Shown here piece after piece: positions 9,388 to 17,591 of a stretch of DNA of 38,465 nt. The translations under genes were made by a program, and so were the position numbers. Source of the stretch: Candidatus Competibacteraceae bacterium (lineage in GTDB: Bacteria; Pseudomonadota; Gammaproteobacteria; Competibacterales; Competibacteraceae). Location: positions 1 through 38,465 of the forward strand of contig JAPUDV010000130.1 of assembly GCA_027492875.1 (NCBI GenBank), read 5' to 3'. The number at the start of each line of letters is the position of its first letter. Positions within the stretch are counted from its first letter, which is position 1. Under the pieces are notes generated by a model that made no database searches, was not told the DNA's origin, and worked only from the letters and a program-made list of their open reading frames with translations.

Positions 9388-9591
9388 TCAAGCGGCTTTT
9401 TCGGGATACCCCAACGCTTGCAGCGCCGCGCGAAGTTCCGTTCCAATGTCCCCTTCGGTTTCCACGCTCACCCGGCCGGTTGGCACGTCCACCGTGACTT
9501 CCTTGACCCGGGCATCCTTGCTCAAGCCCGTTTGAATCGCGCTGGCACAACCGCCGCATTTCACATTCTGGACCAGAAGTTCAACGTTCAT
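9388..9591 (-). CDS. Heavy-metal-associated (HMA) domain protein, CopZ-like
   Basis: A 67-residue single-domain cytosolic metal-binding protein of the HMA/CopZ/MerP fold. The metal site is the CxxC of VKCGGCAS (Cys12, Cys15) after the first strand MNVELLVQNV. The usual M-x-C-x-x-C is here K-C-x-x-C. It probably binds a thiophilic ion such as Cu(I), but the ion cannot be read from sequence. A good GAGGAG ribosome site precedes the ATG. No P-type ATPase or other metal gene is adjacent. The 234 bp upstream (9592-9825) is AT-rich in part and probably holds its promoter. Confidence 0.85.
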   Translation of the reverse strand: MNVELLVQNVKCGGCASAIQTGLSKDARVKEVTVDVPTGRVSVETEGDIGTELRAALQALGYPEKAA

Positions 9592-9825
9592 TTCATCATG
9601 CTCCTCGAAATTTCCGGTTCTTCAGGCTTCTTATGGAGCCGAACACGAGTCTATATCATAAAGTATATTGAATTTTCCCTTCTGTACGTTTTCCCGTGAT
9701 GGCAAGGGATCGAGCGTGGGCCAGACTGTAGGCCATCGCCCAACTCATTGTATTGACGAGTGACGCACCGCGCGTTTGCCTGACCTACGGCTTGGATCAT
9801 AGGAAAATTTACAGAAAAAACTCCG

Positions 9826-10371
9826 TTAGATCCGCCGTCGCAGCAGTATGTAAACCGCACCGGTTCCGCCGTCCACCGGCCGCGCCGAGCAGAACGCCAG
9901 TACCTCGTCGCGCTGGCGCAGCCAATGGTTGAGTTTCTGTTTCAGCACCGGTCCGCGATGGCGGGAACCGTTCCCTTTACCGTGGACGATCCGCACGCAG
10001 CTCAAGCTTTCCCGCCGGGCGGCGCGCAGAAATTCGGCCAGCGCCTCCTTGGCCATGGCGACCGTCATCCCGTGCAGGTCCAGCGCCGATCCGACCCGGA
10101 ATTGCCCGCGCCGCAATTTACGCAGCACCGCCTGCTGCACGCCTTCGGCGCGGTAGTACAATTCCTCGCCGGTATCCAATTCCGCCGGCTCGAAATAATC
10201 CGAGATCATGTCGTCCAGCACCCGCCGCTCGTCGGCTTGGGTGAAGCGGGGAATTGGGGCGGGATGAGGTGCGATGGGGTCGATCCGGTCGCAGTGCAAC
10301 GGCTTGACCGGGCCGACGGTCTGCCGGAACAATTCTCGATCCCGCAGATCGAGCACGAACGGCTTGGTCAT
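9826..10371 (-). CDS. Smr-domain protein, putative endonuclease (SmrA/SmrB-like)
   Basis: A 181-residue protein with a C-terminal Smr domain and an N-terminal charged extension. The domain shows LDLHGMT (97-103) and IVHGKGNGS (128-136), the two conserved motifs of Smr nucleases, followed by LKQKLNHWLRQRDEV. SmrB-type proteins cleave mRNA at collided ribosomes, and other Smr proteins nick DNA or RNA; which applies here is not visible. The start is the ATG at 10371 (MTKPFVLDL), with a GCGAGGCG ribosome-site-like sequence; a longer frame upstream has no support. It is divergent from surE across 120 bp. Confidence 0.88.
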   Translation of the reverse strand: MTKPFVLDLRDRELFRQTVGPVKPLHCDRIDPIAPHPAPIPRFTQADERRVLDDMISDYFEPAELDTGEELYYRAEGVQQAVLRKLRRGQFRVGSALDLHGMTVAMAKEALAEFLRAARRESLSCVRIVHGKGNGSRHRGPVLKQKLNHWLRQRDEVLAFCSARPVDGGTGAVYILLRRRI

Positions 10372-10491
10372 GGGCGCCTCGCTGGATGTCGTTAGGGCGT
10401 CCGGCCGGGACGACACGGATGACGGTCATTTTAACGTCAGCATCGCCGGGTACGATACGCATCCACCCGGCCCGCGAGAATAGATCTCTAC

Positions 10492-11235
10492 ATGCATATA
10501 TTGGTCAGCAACGACGATGGCTATCAAGCGCCGGGCCTGCTCCGCCTGGCCGCCGCCCTGAGCGAACTGGCGGAGATTACCGTGGTCGCTCCCGACCGCG
10601 ACCGCAGCGGAGCCAGCAACTCGCTTAGCCTCAAGAGCCCGCTGTACGTCACCCGCCACGACAACGGCTTCCACAGCGTCGAGGGCACGCCGACCGACTG
10701 CGTCCACCTCGCCATCACCGGCCTGTTGGAGCGCGAGCCGGACATGGTGGTTTCGGGCATCAACAGCGGGCCGAACCTGGGCGACGACGTGATCTACTCC
10801 GGCACGGTGGCGGCGGCGATGGAAGGCCGATTTCTTGGCCTGCCGGCGCTTGCGATCTCGCAGGCCGCGCCCTGCCCCCAGCACTTCGACACCGCCGCAC
10901 GGGTGGCGGTCTGGCTGGTGCGTCGCTTGCGGGAGCGACCGTTGCCCCCCGATTCCATTCTCAACGTCAACGTCCCCGATTTGCCGTGGGAGCAACTGGC
11001 CGGATTTCGGGTCGCCCGACTCGGCCACCGCCATAAATCGGAACCGGTCATCAAAAGCACCGATCCGCGCGGCCGGCCGATCTATTGGGTGGGGCCGGCC
11101 GGCTCCGAACAGGACGCGGGTCCGGGCACCGACTTCCACGCCGTGCGCGCCGGGTATGTCGCCATCACGCCCTTGCAGGTCGATTTAACCCGTCATGGCG
11201 CGCTCGCCACACTGATGCAGTGGTTGCTGGACTAA
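10492..11235 (+). CDS. surE: 5'/3'-nucleotidase SurE
   Basis: A 247-residue metal-dependent phosphatase acting on nucleoside monophosphates, with stationary-phase survival roles in the family. The N-terminal active-site sequence is [15 protein letters not shown], followed by [25 protein letters not shown] and [20 protein letters not shown], all SurE signatures including the acidic pair and Asn that hold the metal. Full length. It sits directly upstream of rpoS. In many gammaproteobacteria pcm and nlpD separate the two; here only 294 bp do. Ribosome site is weak. Confidence 0.95.
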   Translation: MHILVSNDDGYQAPGLLRLAAALSELAEITVVAPDRDRSGASNSLSLKSPLYVTRHDNGFHSVEGTPTDCVHLAITGLLEREPDMVVSGINSGPNLGDDVIYSGTVAAAMEGRFLGLPALAISQAAPCPQHFDTAARVAVWLVRRLRERPLPPDSILNVNVPDLPWEQLAGFRVARLGHRHKSEPVIKSTDPRGRPIYWVGPAGSEQDAGPGTDFHAVRAGYVAITPLQVDLTRHGALATLMQWLLD

Positions 11236-11529
11236 CAATCTGTAGAAATGCGAAAATTCAAAAATTTTGCCTCTAATAGTATACACAATACTAGTGGACT
11301 CACCCGCCATGGAAGGCTTATCATCATTGGGCGTTTGGGGTTTGGAGCAGGGATGGATCAAGTCCGACTTCCCGAGCGCGGGCTGGAGCACGTGGCGGCG
11401 CCAAGGCAAACCGGCGGGCCGATGCCGGCTTACAAAAATCAGCTCACAAAAATATAACAAGGCGCAACCGGCCCTTGCCCTAGCGCCATCAAGACAACCC
11501 ACCAAGCGAAACATGTCGAGGAGGTATCG
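11236..11529 (+). promoter_or_regulatory. surE-rpoS intergenic region with rpoS leader and very strong Shine-Dalgarno
   Basis: This 294-bp stretch replaces the pcm-nlpD genes found here in many relatives. It begins AT-rich and contains a 6-bp inverted repeat, TAGTAT-acaca-ATACTA (11277-11293), which may belong to a promoter or operator. No hexamer pair stands out. The 3' end carries GAGGAGGT (11518-11525), a near-perfect Shine-Dalgarno 4-5 nt before the rpoS ATG. Short open frames across the middle have no ribosome site or recognisable content. Confidence 0.5.
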
Positions 11530-12546
11530 ATGTCCCGACGGATGAATGCCTGTCTGGAGCCGGTGGCGTGCGACGATGAGTTGCACATGGAGAACCCTCT
11601 GCTGGACGAGGACAAACTGGAGGACGCCGAGGAGGAAGGCGTCGTGGAGAACGAGGAGCTGGACGCCGTGGAATCGCCTTGGCAGGCTCCTGCGGCAAGC
11701 GCTCGCGAGTTTACCCAGGAGGAATTGGACGCCACCCGGATGTACCTGAGCGAAATCGGTTTTTCCCCGCTGCTGACCGCTCAGGAAGAAGTGTACTACG
11801 CCCGCCGGGTGTTGCAGGGCGACGCCGCCGCCCGTAACCGCATGGTCGAAAGCAACCTGCGCTTGGTGGTGAAAATCGCCCGCCGCTATATGAACCGCGG
11901 CCTCAGCCTGCTCGACCTGATCGAGGAAGGCAATCTGGGGCTGATTCACGCCGTTGAGAAATTCGATCCCGAGCGCGGCTTTCGCTTTTCGACCTACGCG
12001 ACTTGGTGGATCCGCCAGACCATCGAGCGGGCGCTGATGAACCAGACCCGCACCATCCGGTTGCCGATCCATATCATCAAGGAAATTAACGGCTATTTGC
12101 GGGTAACCCGGCAACTGGCGCAATCGCTGGACCACGAGCCCAGCGCCGAGGAAATCGCCCAGGTCATGGGCAAATCGGTCGCCGACGTGAAGCGGATGTT
12201 GCAGCTCAACGAACGGGTGGCCTCGGTGGATACCCCGATCGGCAAGGACGAAGACCGTTCGCTGCTGGACGCCATCCCCGACGAGAATAACCCCGACCCA
12301 TCGCAGCTGCTGCAGGATACCGACCTCAACGAAAAGCTGGATTTGTGGCTGGACCAGTTGAACGACAAGCAACGGGTCGTGGTCAAGCGGCGCTTCGGTC
12401 TGGGCGGCCAGGAAAAAGCCACCTTGGAGCAGGTCGGCAACGAGATCGGCGTGACTCGGGAGCGAGTGCGGCAAATTCAGATCGATGCGCTACGCCGGCT
12501 GCGCAAGATCTTGGAAAGTGAGGGGTTTTCCCAGGATTTTCTGTAG
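11530..12546 (+). CDS. rpoS: RNA polymerase sigma factor RpoS
   Basis: A 338-residue stationary-phase/general stress sigma factor. An acidic N-terminal region 1.1 leads to region 1.2 ([17 protein letters not shown]). Region 2 reads [36 protein letters not shown] and [16 protein letters not shown]; region 3 reads [17 protein letters not shown]; region 4 ends with [20 protein letters not shown]. The IRLPIHI stretch and the length separate it from RpoD (longer) and RpoH. The ATG has a strong ribosome site 4-5 nt upstream. It follows surE, as in related bacteria, but without nlpD, inside which E. coli rpoS has its main promoter. Confidence 0.97.
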   Translation: MSRRMNACLEPVACDDELHMENPLLDEDKLEDAEEEGVVENEELDAVESPWQAPAASAREFTQEELDATRMYLSEIGFSPLLTAQEEVYYARRVLQGDAAARNRMVESNLRLVVKIARRYMNRGLSLLDLIEEGNLGLIHAVEKFDPERGFRFSTYATWWIRQTIERALMNQTRTIRLPIHIIKEINGYLRVTRQLAQSLDHEPSAEEIAQVMGKSVADVKRMLQLNERVASVDTPIGKDEDRSLLDAIPDENNPDPSQLLQDTDLNEKLDLWLDQLNDKQRVVVKRRFGLGGQEKATLEQVGNEIGVTRERVRQIQIDALRRLRKILESEGFSQDFL

Positions 12547-12606
12547 CAGGCTCCTGGTTTCGGCGGGGGGAATCCGGGGATCTCCTCGCCGGTTTCACCC
12601 GCCGCG

Positions 12607-12984
12607 CTAGTCGGCCATCAGCAGCAACGCGGCCGCAACCCGGCGACCTTCCAGCATGATGATATTGTAAGTCCGGCACGCGGCGGCCGTGGTCATGACC
12701 TCCACGCCCACGCCGCGCGCCAGCAGTGACTGCGTCAGGCGCGGGTGCGGAAATCGCTGGAGGTCGCCGGTTCCCAGCACCACGATCTCGGGCTCCAGCC
12801 GGGCGAGCGCCTCGAAATGCCCTCCCTCCAAGTCAGCGAAGGTTTGCGGTGGCCAGTCGGTGACCAGTTGTTCCGGGGTAACGATCACGCTGCGGCGAAT
12901 CTCCCGTTCGTTGATCCTGATCCAGCCCGAGCCATAGCCCCTGACAAAGTTCAAGCGGGTATCGATGTCTAGACTGAAGCGCAT
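12607..12984 (-). CDS. Mth938-like domain protein (DUF498 family)
   Basis: A 125-residue cytosolic protein of the Mth938/DUF498 fold, related to NDUFAF3-type assembly factors; no enzymatic function is established for bacterial members. Family features seen are VRGYGSGWIRINERE, VTDWPP, EIVVLGTGDLQRFPHP and MTTAAACRTYNIIMLEGRRV near the end. The start is the ATG at 12984, with GGAGGG 7 nt upstream; an in-frame TTG six bases earlier is too close to that ribosome site. It converges on rpoS, with 60 bp between that includes a weak GC-rich dyad, and diverges from the MBL-fold gene. Confidence 0.85.
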   Translation of the reverse strand: MRFSLDIDTRLNFVRGYGSGWIRINEREIRRSVIVTPEQLVTDWPPQTFADLEGGHFEALARLEPEIVVLGTGDLQRFPHPRLTQSLLARGVGVEVMTTAAACRTYNIIMLEGRRVAAALLLMAD

Positions 12985-13148
12985 GTACAATCCCTCCGGC
13001 TAAAGGCGTCCGGCCGCAGCTCGGACGCGCCGAGCAGATGCTCGGCATTTTTCAGAGTCGCAACCACTGTCAATGTTCCAAGGCTTAGCCGCCGCATTCG
13101 GATGGCGTGATCGCGGGTGGCGGCCTTCCGCAACCGGGAGAACGCGCG

Positions 13149-13850
13149 ATGACCGATCACCCCGCCCCTCACACCATCCATGCCCTGGAACTCGGGCGCA
13201 TGGGCAACTTCATTTATGTGATTCACGATCACGCCAGCGACCGCGCGGCGGTGGTGGATCCGGCCTGGGATGTACCGGCCATCCTCGGCCTGGCCGCGCG
13301 GCGCGAGCTGCAGATCACCGATATCCTGTTGACCCACAGCCACTTCGACCACATCAACGGGGTGGAAGCGCTGCTGAACGCCAGCGACGCCCAGTTGCAT
13401 CTGCTCAAAACCGAAGCGGCGTTCTGGGATCGTTACCTCGATCTGCCGACCCTGCACGAGGGCGGCGACCGCATCCGCCTGGGTGAGACCGAGATCGAAG
13501 TCCTGCACACGCCCGGCCACACGCCCGGTTCGGCCTGTTACCGGCTGGGCGATCAGGTACTGACCGGAGATACTTTGTTCGTGTTCGGCTGCGGGCGCTG
13601 CGATCTGCGCGGCGGCGATCCCGAACAGATGTACCACACCCTGCGCCGGTTGGGCGAACGGCTGCCGGAGGGCACCCTTATCCGGCCCGGCCACAACTAC
13701 GGCATCACGCCGGCCTCGACCATGGCCGAGCAACTCGCCGGCAACCCCTTCCTGCATTTCGACGACCGTGCCGGCTTTGTCGACTACCGCATGCACCTGC
13801 ACGACCGCGAGGAGCCCTATCGGCCGGAAGCACGGCCGCACCCGCACTGA
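13149..13850 (+). CDS. Metallo-beta-lactamase-fold hydrolase, glyoxalase II-like
   Basis: A 233-residue cytosolic metallohydrolase. Metal-binding motif THSHFDH (H63, H65, D67, H68) is followed by HTPGHTPGSACY, the GDTLF aspartate box and a final RPGHNYG histidine, so the full set of binuclear-metal ligands is present. The pattern fits the glyoxalase II/persulfide dioxygenase superfamily (hydroxyacylglutathione hydrolase-like), and substrate cannot be assigned further. The start at ATG 13149 has a GGGAG ribosome site; the frame extends 42 nt upstream without support. It ends 6 bp from the stop of the convergent Rieske gene. Confidence 0.87.
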   Translation: MTDHPAPHTIHALELGRMGNFIYVIHDHASDRAAVVDPAWDVPAILGLAARRELQITDILLTHSHFDHINGVEALLNASDAQLHLLKTEAAFWDRYLDLPTLHEGGDRIRLGETEIEVLHTPGHTPGSACYRLGDQVLTGDTLFVFGCGRCDLRGGDPEQMYHTLRRLGERLPEGTLIRPGHNYGITPASTMAEQLAGNPFLHFDDRAGFVDYRMHLHDREEPYRPEARPHPH

Positions 13851-13856
13851 CAGCCA

Positions 13857-14204
13857 TTAAATCTCCACGAACACCTGTCCGGTCTCGACCGTGACCGGAT
13901 ATGTTTTGAGCGCTTTTTTGGCGCGTAGAAAGTTGAGCAACCGCACCCCAGGGGGGTGGTTGGCCCAGCACACCACCTCGCCAGTGCGGATATCGAAGCG
14001 CGTTCGGTGGTGTGGACATTCGACCTGGCCGCCTTCGATGATTTTTCCCTTGTGCAGGGATGCGAACAGGTGAGTACAGTCGTTCTGAGTGGAATAAAAG
14101 CCATCGTCCAGATGAAAAACTGCCACGGTTCGACCGCCCGCCTTGTACGCCTTGACCCCCCCGATGGGAATATCGCTTTCGTCGCAAACCCGATGCCGTG
14201 TCAC
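13857..14204 (-). CDS. Rieske [2Fe-2S] ferredoxin
   Basis: A 115-residue soluble Rieske protein of the dioxygenase-ferredoxin/NirD-like type. Cluster ligands are C43-x-H45 (NDCTHLF) and C63-x-x-H66 (VECPHHRTRFD), with the family's GGQVECP and GEVVCWANHPPG context. No transmembrane anchor or signal is present, unlike respiratory Rieske proteins. The start is GTG at 14204 with GGAGG 7 nt upstream. No oxygenase or reductase gene is adjacent, so its electron partner is unknown. It diverges from corA across 120 bp. Confidence 0.88.
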   Translation of the reverse strand: MTRHRVCDESDIPIGGVKAYKAGGRTVAVFHLDDGFYSTQNDCTHLFASLHKGKIIEGGQVECPHHRTRFDIRTGEVVCWANHPPGVRLLNFLRAKKALKTYPVTVETGQVFVEI

Positions 14205-14324
14205 CTCGATCCTCCACGATCATCCAATAGTATGATGAGTGTGATGAGCGGAAGGATTCGCAACCCTCCTCACATCCCCTAAAATACTACTTAATTGTAA
14301 TGGTAATAGGAGGAAGATAAACAC

Positions 14325-15296
14325 ATGATTGTTAGCTGCGTCGCCTATGCCGACGGCCGCAAGCTGTCCGACATCCTACTGGAGGATATTCCGACACTGC
14401 GGGATCGACCGGACGCCTTCGTCTGGCTGGGGCTGCGCGAGCCGAACGAAGAACTGATGACGCGGGTTCAGGATCTGTTCGACCTGCACGAACTGGCCGC
14501 CGAGGACGCGCACCACGCCCATCAACGTCCCAAGGTGGAACTATACGGCGACTGCCTGTTCGTGGTGCTGCGGACCGTTCAAATGCAGGAAGGCAAGATG
14601 GATTTCGGCGAAACCCACCTGTTCGTCGGACCTCGCTATCTGGTGTCGGTACGGCATGGCGCTTCGCTGTCCTACACCACGGTGCGCGCTCGCTGCGAGA
14701 GTAACCCAAACCTGCTGGGCAAGGGTTCGGGGTTCGTGCTGTACGCCATCCTCGACTTCGTGGTGGATAATTATTTTCCGATTCTCAACACCGTGGAAGA
14801 TGCCGTGGAGGAACTTGAGGAACGGTTGTTCAAGGGCGATTTCAACCAGGATGACCTCGGCCAGCTTTACCAATTCAAACGCGATCTGGTGGAATTGCGC
14901 CGCGCCGCCGCGCCGCTGGTCGAGGTTTGCAATTATCTGCTGACCAAAGTGTTCAGCAACCATGCTCCCGACGATATCCGGCCCTATTTCCGCGATGTCC
15001 ACGACCATGCCCTACGCATCAACGAAGCCGTGGAAATCATCCGGGAAACCCTGGCGTTCGCCCTGCAAATCAGCTTGTCGCTCGGCGCGGCCCGCCAGAA
15101 CGAGGCGACCAAGCGGCTGGCCGGCTGGGGCGCGCTGCTGGCGATCCCGACCGTGGTGTTCAGCATCTACGGCATGAATTTCAAGGGCTGGTTCCCCGAA
15201 CTCGAATGGAAGTACGGCTATCCCATCGTAATGGGAAGCGTGACGTTCGCTTGCCTGTTGCTGTACCGGTATTTGAGGAAGACCGGGTGGTTGTAG
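14325..15296 (+). CDS. corA: Magnesium/cobalt transporter CorA
   Basis: A 323-residue inner-membrane divalent cation channel of the CorA family. A large cytoplasmic N-terminal domain (with LHELAAEDAHHAHQRPKVE and the long helix from about 150) is followed by two C-terminal membrane segments. The selectivity motif YGMNF (GMN at 283-285) closes the first, and the basic C-terminus LRKTGWL follows the second. Homopentameric in the family. An AGGAGGAAG ribosome site precedes the ATG. Its TAG stop is immediately followed by the trmO ATG with no spacer, so the two are probably co-transcribed. Confidence 0.93.
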   Translation: MIVSCVAYADGRKLSDILLEDIPTLRDRPDAFVWLGLREPNEELMTRVQDLFDLHELAAEDAHHAHQRPKVELYGDCLFVVLRTVQMQEGKMDFGETHLFVGPRYLVSVRHGASLSYTTVRARCESNPNLLGKGSGFVLYAILDFVVDNYFPILNTVEDAVEELEERLFKGDFNQDDLGQLYQFKRDLVELRRAAAPLVEVCNYLLTKVFSNHAPDDIRPYFRDVHDHALRINEAVEIIRETLAFALQISLSLGAARQNEATKRLAGWGALLAIPTVVFSIYGMNFKGWFPELEWKYGYPIVMGSVTFACLLLYRYLRKTGWL

Positions 15297-16004
15297 ATGT
15301 TCCGGTTCACGCCGATCGGCGTCATCCGTTCCTGTTTCCGTGAGAAATTCGGCATCCCGCGCCAATCGGGGCTGGCGCCGGCGGCGCGGGCGACCCTGGA
15401 GTTGTCGCCCCCCTACGGACAAGCGGCGGCGGTGCGCGGTCTGGAGGCGTTCTCCCATCTATGGCTGGTGTTCGTGTTTCACGGCACGCCGACCGGCCGC
15501 TGGCAGCCGACGGTACGGCCGCCGCGCCTGGGCGGCAACCGACGGCTGGGAGTGTTCGCCACCCGCTCCACCTTCCGCCCCAACTCCATCGGGCTATCGG
15601 CGGTTCGGCTGGAACGGGTGGCCATCGCCGGTCAGCGGGTGACGCTACACCTGTCGGGGGTGGATCTGCTGGATGGAACGCCGGTGCTGGACATCAAACC
15701 CTATCTGCCCTATGCCGACTGTCTCCCCGAGGCGACCGGCGGTTTCGCGACCGAGGCGCCGCCACACCTGCCGGTTGAGTTCAGCCCGGCAGCGGCGGTG
15801 TTCTGCGCGACGTGGCCGACGGACGAGCTGCGAGGCCTGATCGTCCAGATCCTGCGCCAGGACCCGCGCCCGGCCTACCGTGGCGCCCGCGCCACGCCCC
15901 AGCGTTACGGTATGCGGCTGTACGATTGCGATGTGCACTGGGAAATGCGCGACGGCGTGGCGTATGTGACCGAAATCCAGTCCGATCTGGAACCGCGCCA
16001 ATAG
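15297..16004 (+). CDS. trmO: tRNA (adenine(37)-N6)-methyltransferase TrmO (TsaA/YaeB family)
   Basis: A 235-residue SAM-dependent enzyme that N6-methylates t6A37 in tRNA-Thr. Family motifs are the start FTPIGVIRSCFREKFGIPRQ, GLEAFSHLWLVFVFH, the RPPRLGGNRRLGVFATRS block, RPNSIGLSAVRL, and LDIKPYLPYAD. It has the C-terminal extension typical of gammaproteobacterial members. ATG directly abuts the corA stop. Full length, no anomalies. 133 bp separate it from the pterin-synthase-like gene. Confidence 0.93.
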   Translation: MFRFTPIGVIRSCFREKFGIPRQSGLAPAARATLELSPPYGQAAAVRGLEAFSHLWLVFVFHGTPTGRWQPTVRPPRLGGNRRLGVFATRSTFRPNSIGLSAVRLERVAIAGQRVTLHLSGVDLLDGTPVLDIKPYLPYADCLPEATGGFATEAPPHLPVEFSPAAAVFCATWPTDELRGLIVQILRQDPRPAYRGARATPQRYGMRLYDCDVHWEMRDGVAYVTEIQSDLEPRQ

Positions 16005-16064
16005 CCGAGGTCATGGAATAGCCCCCACAAGCGGCCAGTGCGATATTTATCGGTAGACTCGCAC

Positions 16065-16102
16065 CCGCCGGAATCGAAACCACGAAGGGCATCAACCGGC
16101 GG
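16065..16102. other. Inverted repeat upstream of the pterin-synthase-like operon
   Basis: CCGCCGG (16065-16071) and CCGGCGG (16096-16102) form perfect 7-bp arms around 24 nt, in the 133-bp gap between trmO and the PTPS-like gene. It might be a weak terminator for corA-trmO or an operator. No T-run follows. Confidence 0.3.
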
Positions 16103-16137
16103 TTCTTGCTCCCAACCACCCAACTCAGGGCCAAACC

Positions 16138-16539
16138 ATGTACACCGTCTGCGTCCGCGACCACTTCATGATCGCCCACAGCTTCCGGGGGGAAACCTTC
16201 GGTCCCGCCCAGCGCCCGCACGGCGCGACCTACGTCGTCGATCTGGAACTGCGCCGTCCCGAACTGGATCCGGACGGCGTGGTCACGGACATCGGCAAGC
16301 TCGGCGACTGCCTGCGCGCCGTGCTCGGCGACCTCAACTTTCGCGACCTCGACCAACTGCCGGAATTCGCCGGCCGCAATACCACCACCGAATTTCTGGC
16401 CCGCGAGATCTTCGACCGCGTCGCGGTGCGGATCGAGGAGGGGCGACTGGGACCGAATGCCGCCGGCCTGAGTTCGATGCGCGTCATCCTGCACGAATCC
16501 CATGTTGCCTGGGCGTCCTACGAAGGGACGCTGCCTTGA
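16138..16539 (+). CDS. Divergent 6-pyruvoyl-tetrahydropterin synthase / QueD-like protein
   Basis: A 133-residue protein with the tetrahydropterin synthase (T-fold) pattern: DHFMIAHSF at the N-terminus, RPHGATYVVDLEL, GRNTTTEFLA and the terminal LHESHVAWASYEG. In QueD and PTPS the zinc is held by three histidines, two in an HGH motif, with a catalytic Cys four residues before it (CxxxHGH). Here the site reads AQRPHGA: the Cys position is Ala24 and the second His of HGH is Ala30; His14 and His28 remain. A canonical QueD reaction is therefore doubtful. Its TGA overlaps the TTG start of the glycosyltransferase. It belongs to a three-gene coupled operon. Fold call good, activity unknown. Confidence 0.85.
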   Translation: MYTVCVRDHFMIAHSFRGETFGPAQRPHGATYVVDLELRRPELDPDGVVTDIGKLGDCLRAVLGDLNFRDLDQLPEFAGRNTTTEFLAREIFDRVAVRIEEGRLGPNAAGLSSMRVILHESHVAWASYEGTLP

Positions 16540-17591
16540 AATCAGTCTGCTTCCTGATTCCCGGCGACCCCGATACCCGCACCGGCGGCTATCTGTACGA
16601 CCGGCGCATCATGGCCGGACTGGCGGCGCTGGGCTGGCGGGTCGAACTCCGGCGGCTCGACGCCTGCTTTCCGCTACCGGACCAGGCGGCGCTATGTGGG
16701 GCCGGCGCGGTGCTGGCCACGCTGCCGGAACAGACGCTGACGATCATCGACGGTCTGGCGCTGGGCGCCATGCCGGCCGTCGCCGCCGCCCAGCGGGACC
16801 GGCTGCGGCTGGTGGCGCTGGTCCATCACCCGCTGGCGCTGGAAACCGGACTGGACGAAAAGCTCAGCCAGCAACTCCACGCCAGCGAACGCGAGGCGCT
16901 GCGCCACGTTCGCCAAGTCATCGTGACCAGTCCCAGCACGGCGCGGGCGCTGCTGACCGACTACGAGGTGGCGCCGGAACGCTGCATCGCGATTCCGCCC
17001 GGCACCGATCCCGCGCCGCTGGCGGAAGGCTCGGGCGGCGAGGTGCTGGAACTGCTGTGCGTGGCCTCGCTGACCCCACGTAAGGGCCACACCGTGCTGT
17101 TCCGCGCCCTGGCGCGACTCAAGCACTACCCCTGGCGGCTGTTCTGCGCCGGCAGCGAACGGCTGCATCCACCTACTGCCGCCCTGCTACGCCAATTAGC
17201 AGCGGAACTGAGCTTGATCGAGCGCATCGAGTTTTCGGGCGAACTGGACGCGGCGGCTCTGGCGATTCGCTACCAGCAGGCCGATGTGTTCGTGCTGCCG
17301 TCTTATCACGAGGGCTATGGCATGGCGCTGGCCGAGGCGCTGGCGCGGGGATTGCCGATCGTCAGCACCACGGCGGGCGCGATTCCCGACACGGTGCCGG
17401 CGGATGCGGGGCTGCTGGTGTCGCCCGGTAACGAGGCGGCGCTGGCCGAGGCATTGGCGCGGGTAATGACCGAACCCGCACTGCGCGAGCGCCTGGCCGC
17501 CGGCGCCCGCGCGGCCCGTCAATCCCTGCCGGGCTGGCCGGAGACCTGTACCCGCTTCGCCGCAACGCTGGACCAGGTTGCGGCGGCATGA
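16536..17591 (+). CDS. Glycosyltransferase, GT-B fold, family 4-like
   Basis: A 351-residue soluble retaining-type glycosyltransferase by pattern. The C-terminal donor domain shows LCVASLTPRKGHTVLFRAL, FVLPSYHEGYGMALAEALAR with the EX7E motif at E259/E267, and GLPIVSTTAGAIPDTV. The N-terminal half (KSVCFLIPGDPDTRTGGYLYDR) is the acceptor-binding domain and carries no signal or membrane segment. The start is TTG at 16536, overlapping the previous stop as TTGA; no better start lies nearby. It overlaps the following methyltransferase as ATGA. The context suggests it glycosylates a small molecule made or bound by the PTPS-like protein. That is inference. Confidence 0.87.
   Translation: MKSVCFLIPGDPDTRTGGYLYDRRIMAGLAALGWRVELRRLDACFPLPDQAALCGAGAVLATLPEQTLTIIDGLALGAMPAVAAAQRDRLRLVALVHHPLALETGLDEKLSQQLHASEREALRHVRQVIVTSPSTARALLTDYEVAPERCIAIPPGTDPAPLAEGSGGEVLELLCVASLTPRKGHTVLFRALARLKHYPWRLFCAGSERLHPPTAALLRQLAAELSLIERIEFSGELDAAALAIRYQQADVFVLPSYHEGYGMALAEALARGLPIVSTTAGAIPDTVPADAGLLVSPGNEAALAEALARVMTEPALRERLAAGARAARQSLPGWPETCTRFAATLDQVAAA

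Noticed and set aside
11267-11545. A 92-codon frame between surE and rpoS
   Set aside because: It overlaps the rpoS start and its Shine-Dalgarno, has no ribosome site of its own and no recognisable content. Considered as a remnant of nlpD or pcm, but no residues resemble either.
12547-12606. GC-rich dyad between rpoS and the Mth938-like gene considered as a terminator
   Set aside because: Pairing of GGCGGGGGGA with TCTCCTCGCC has two mismatches and no T-run follows, so it was not listed as a feature.
14205-14324. Promoter pair in the corA/Rieske divergent region
   Set aside because: AT-rich hexamers such as TAAAAT occur, but I could not match a -35 at proper spacing on either strand.
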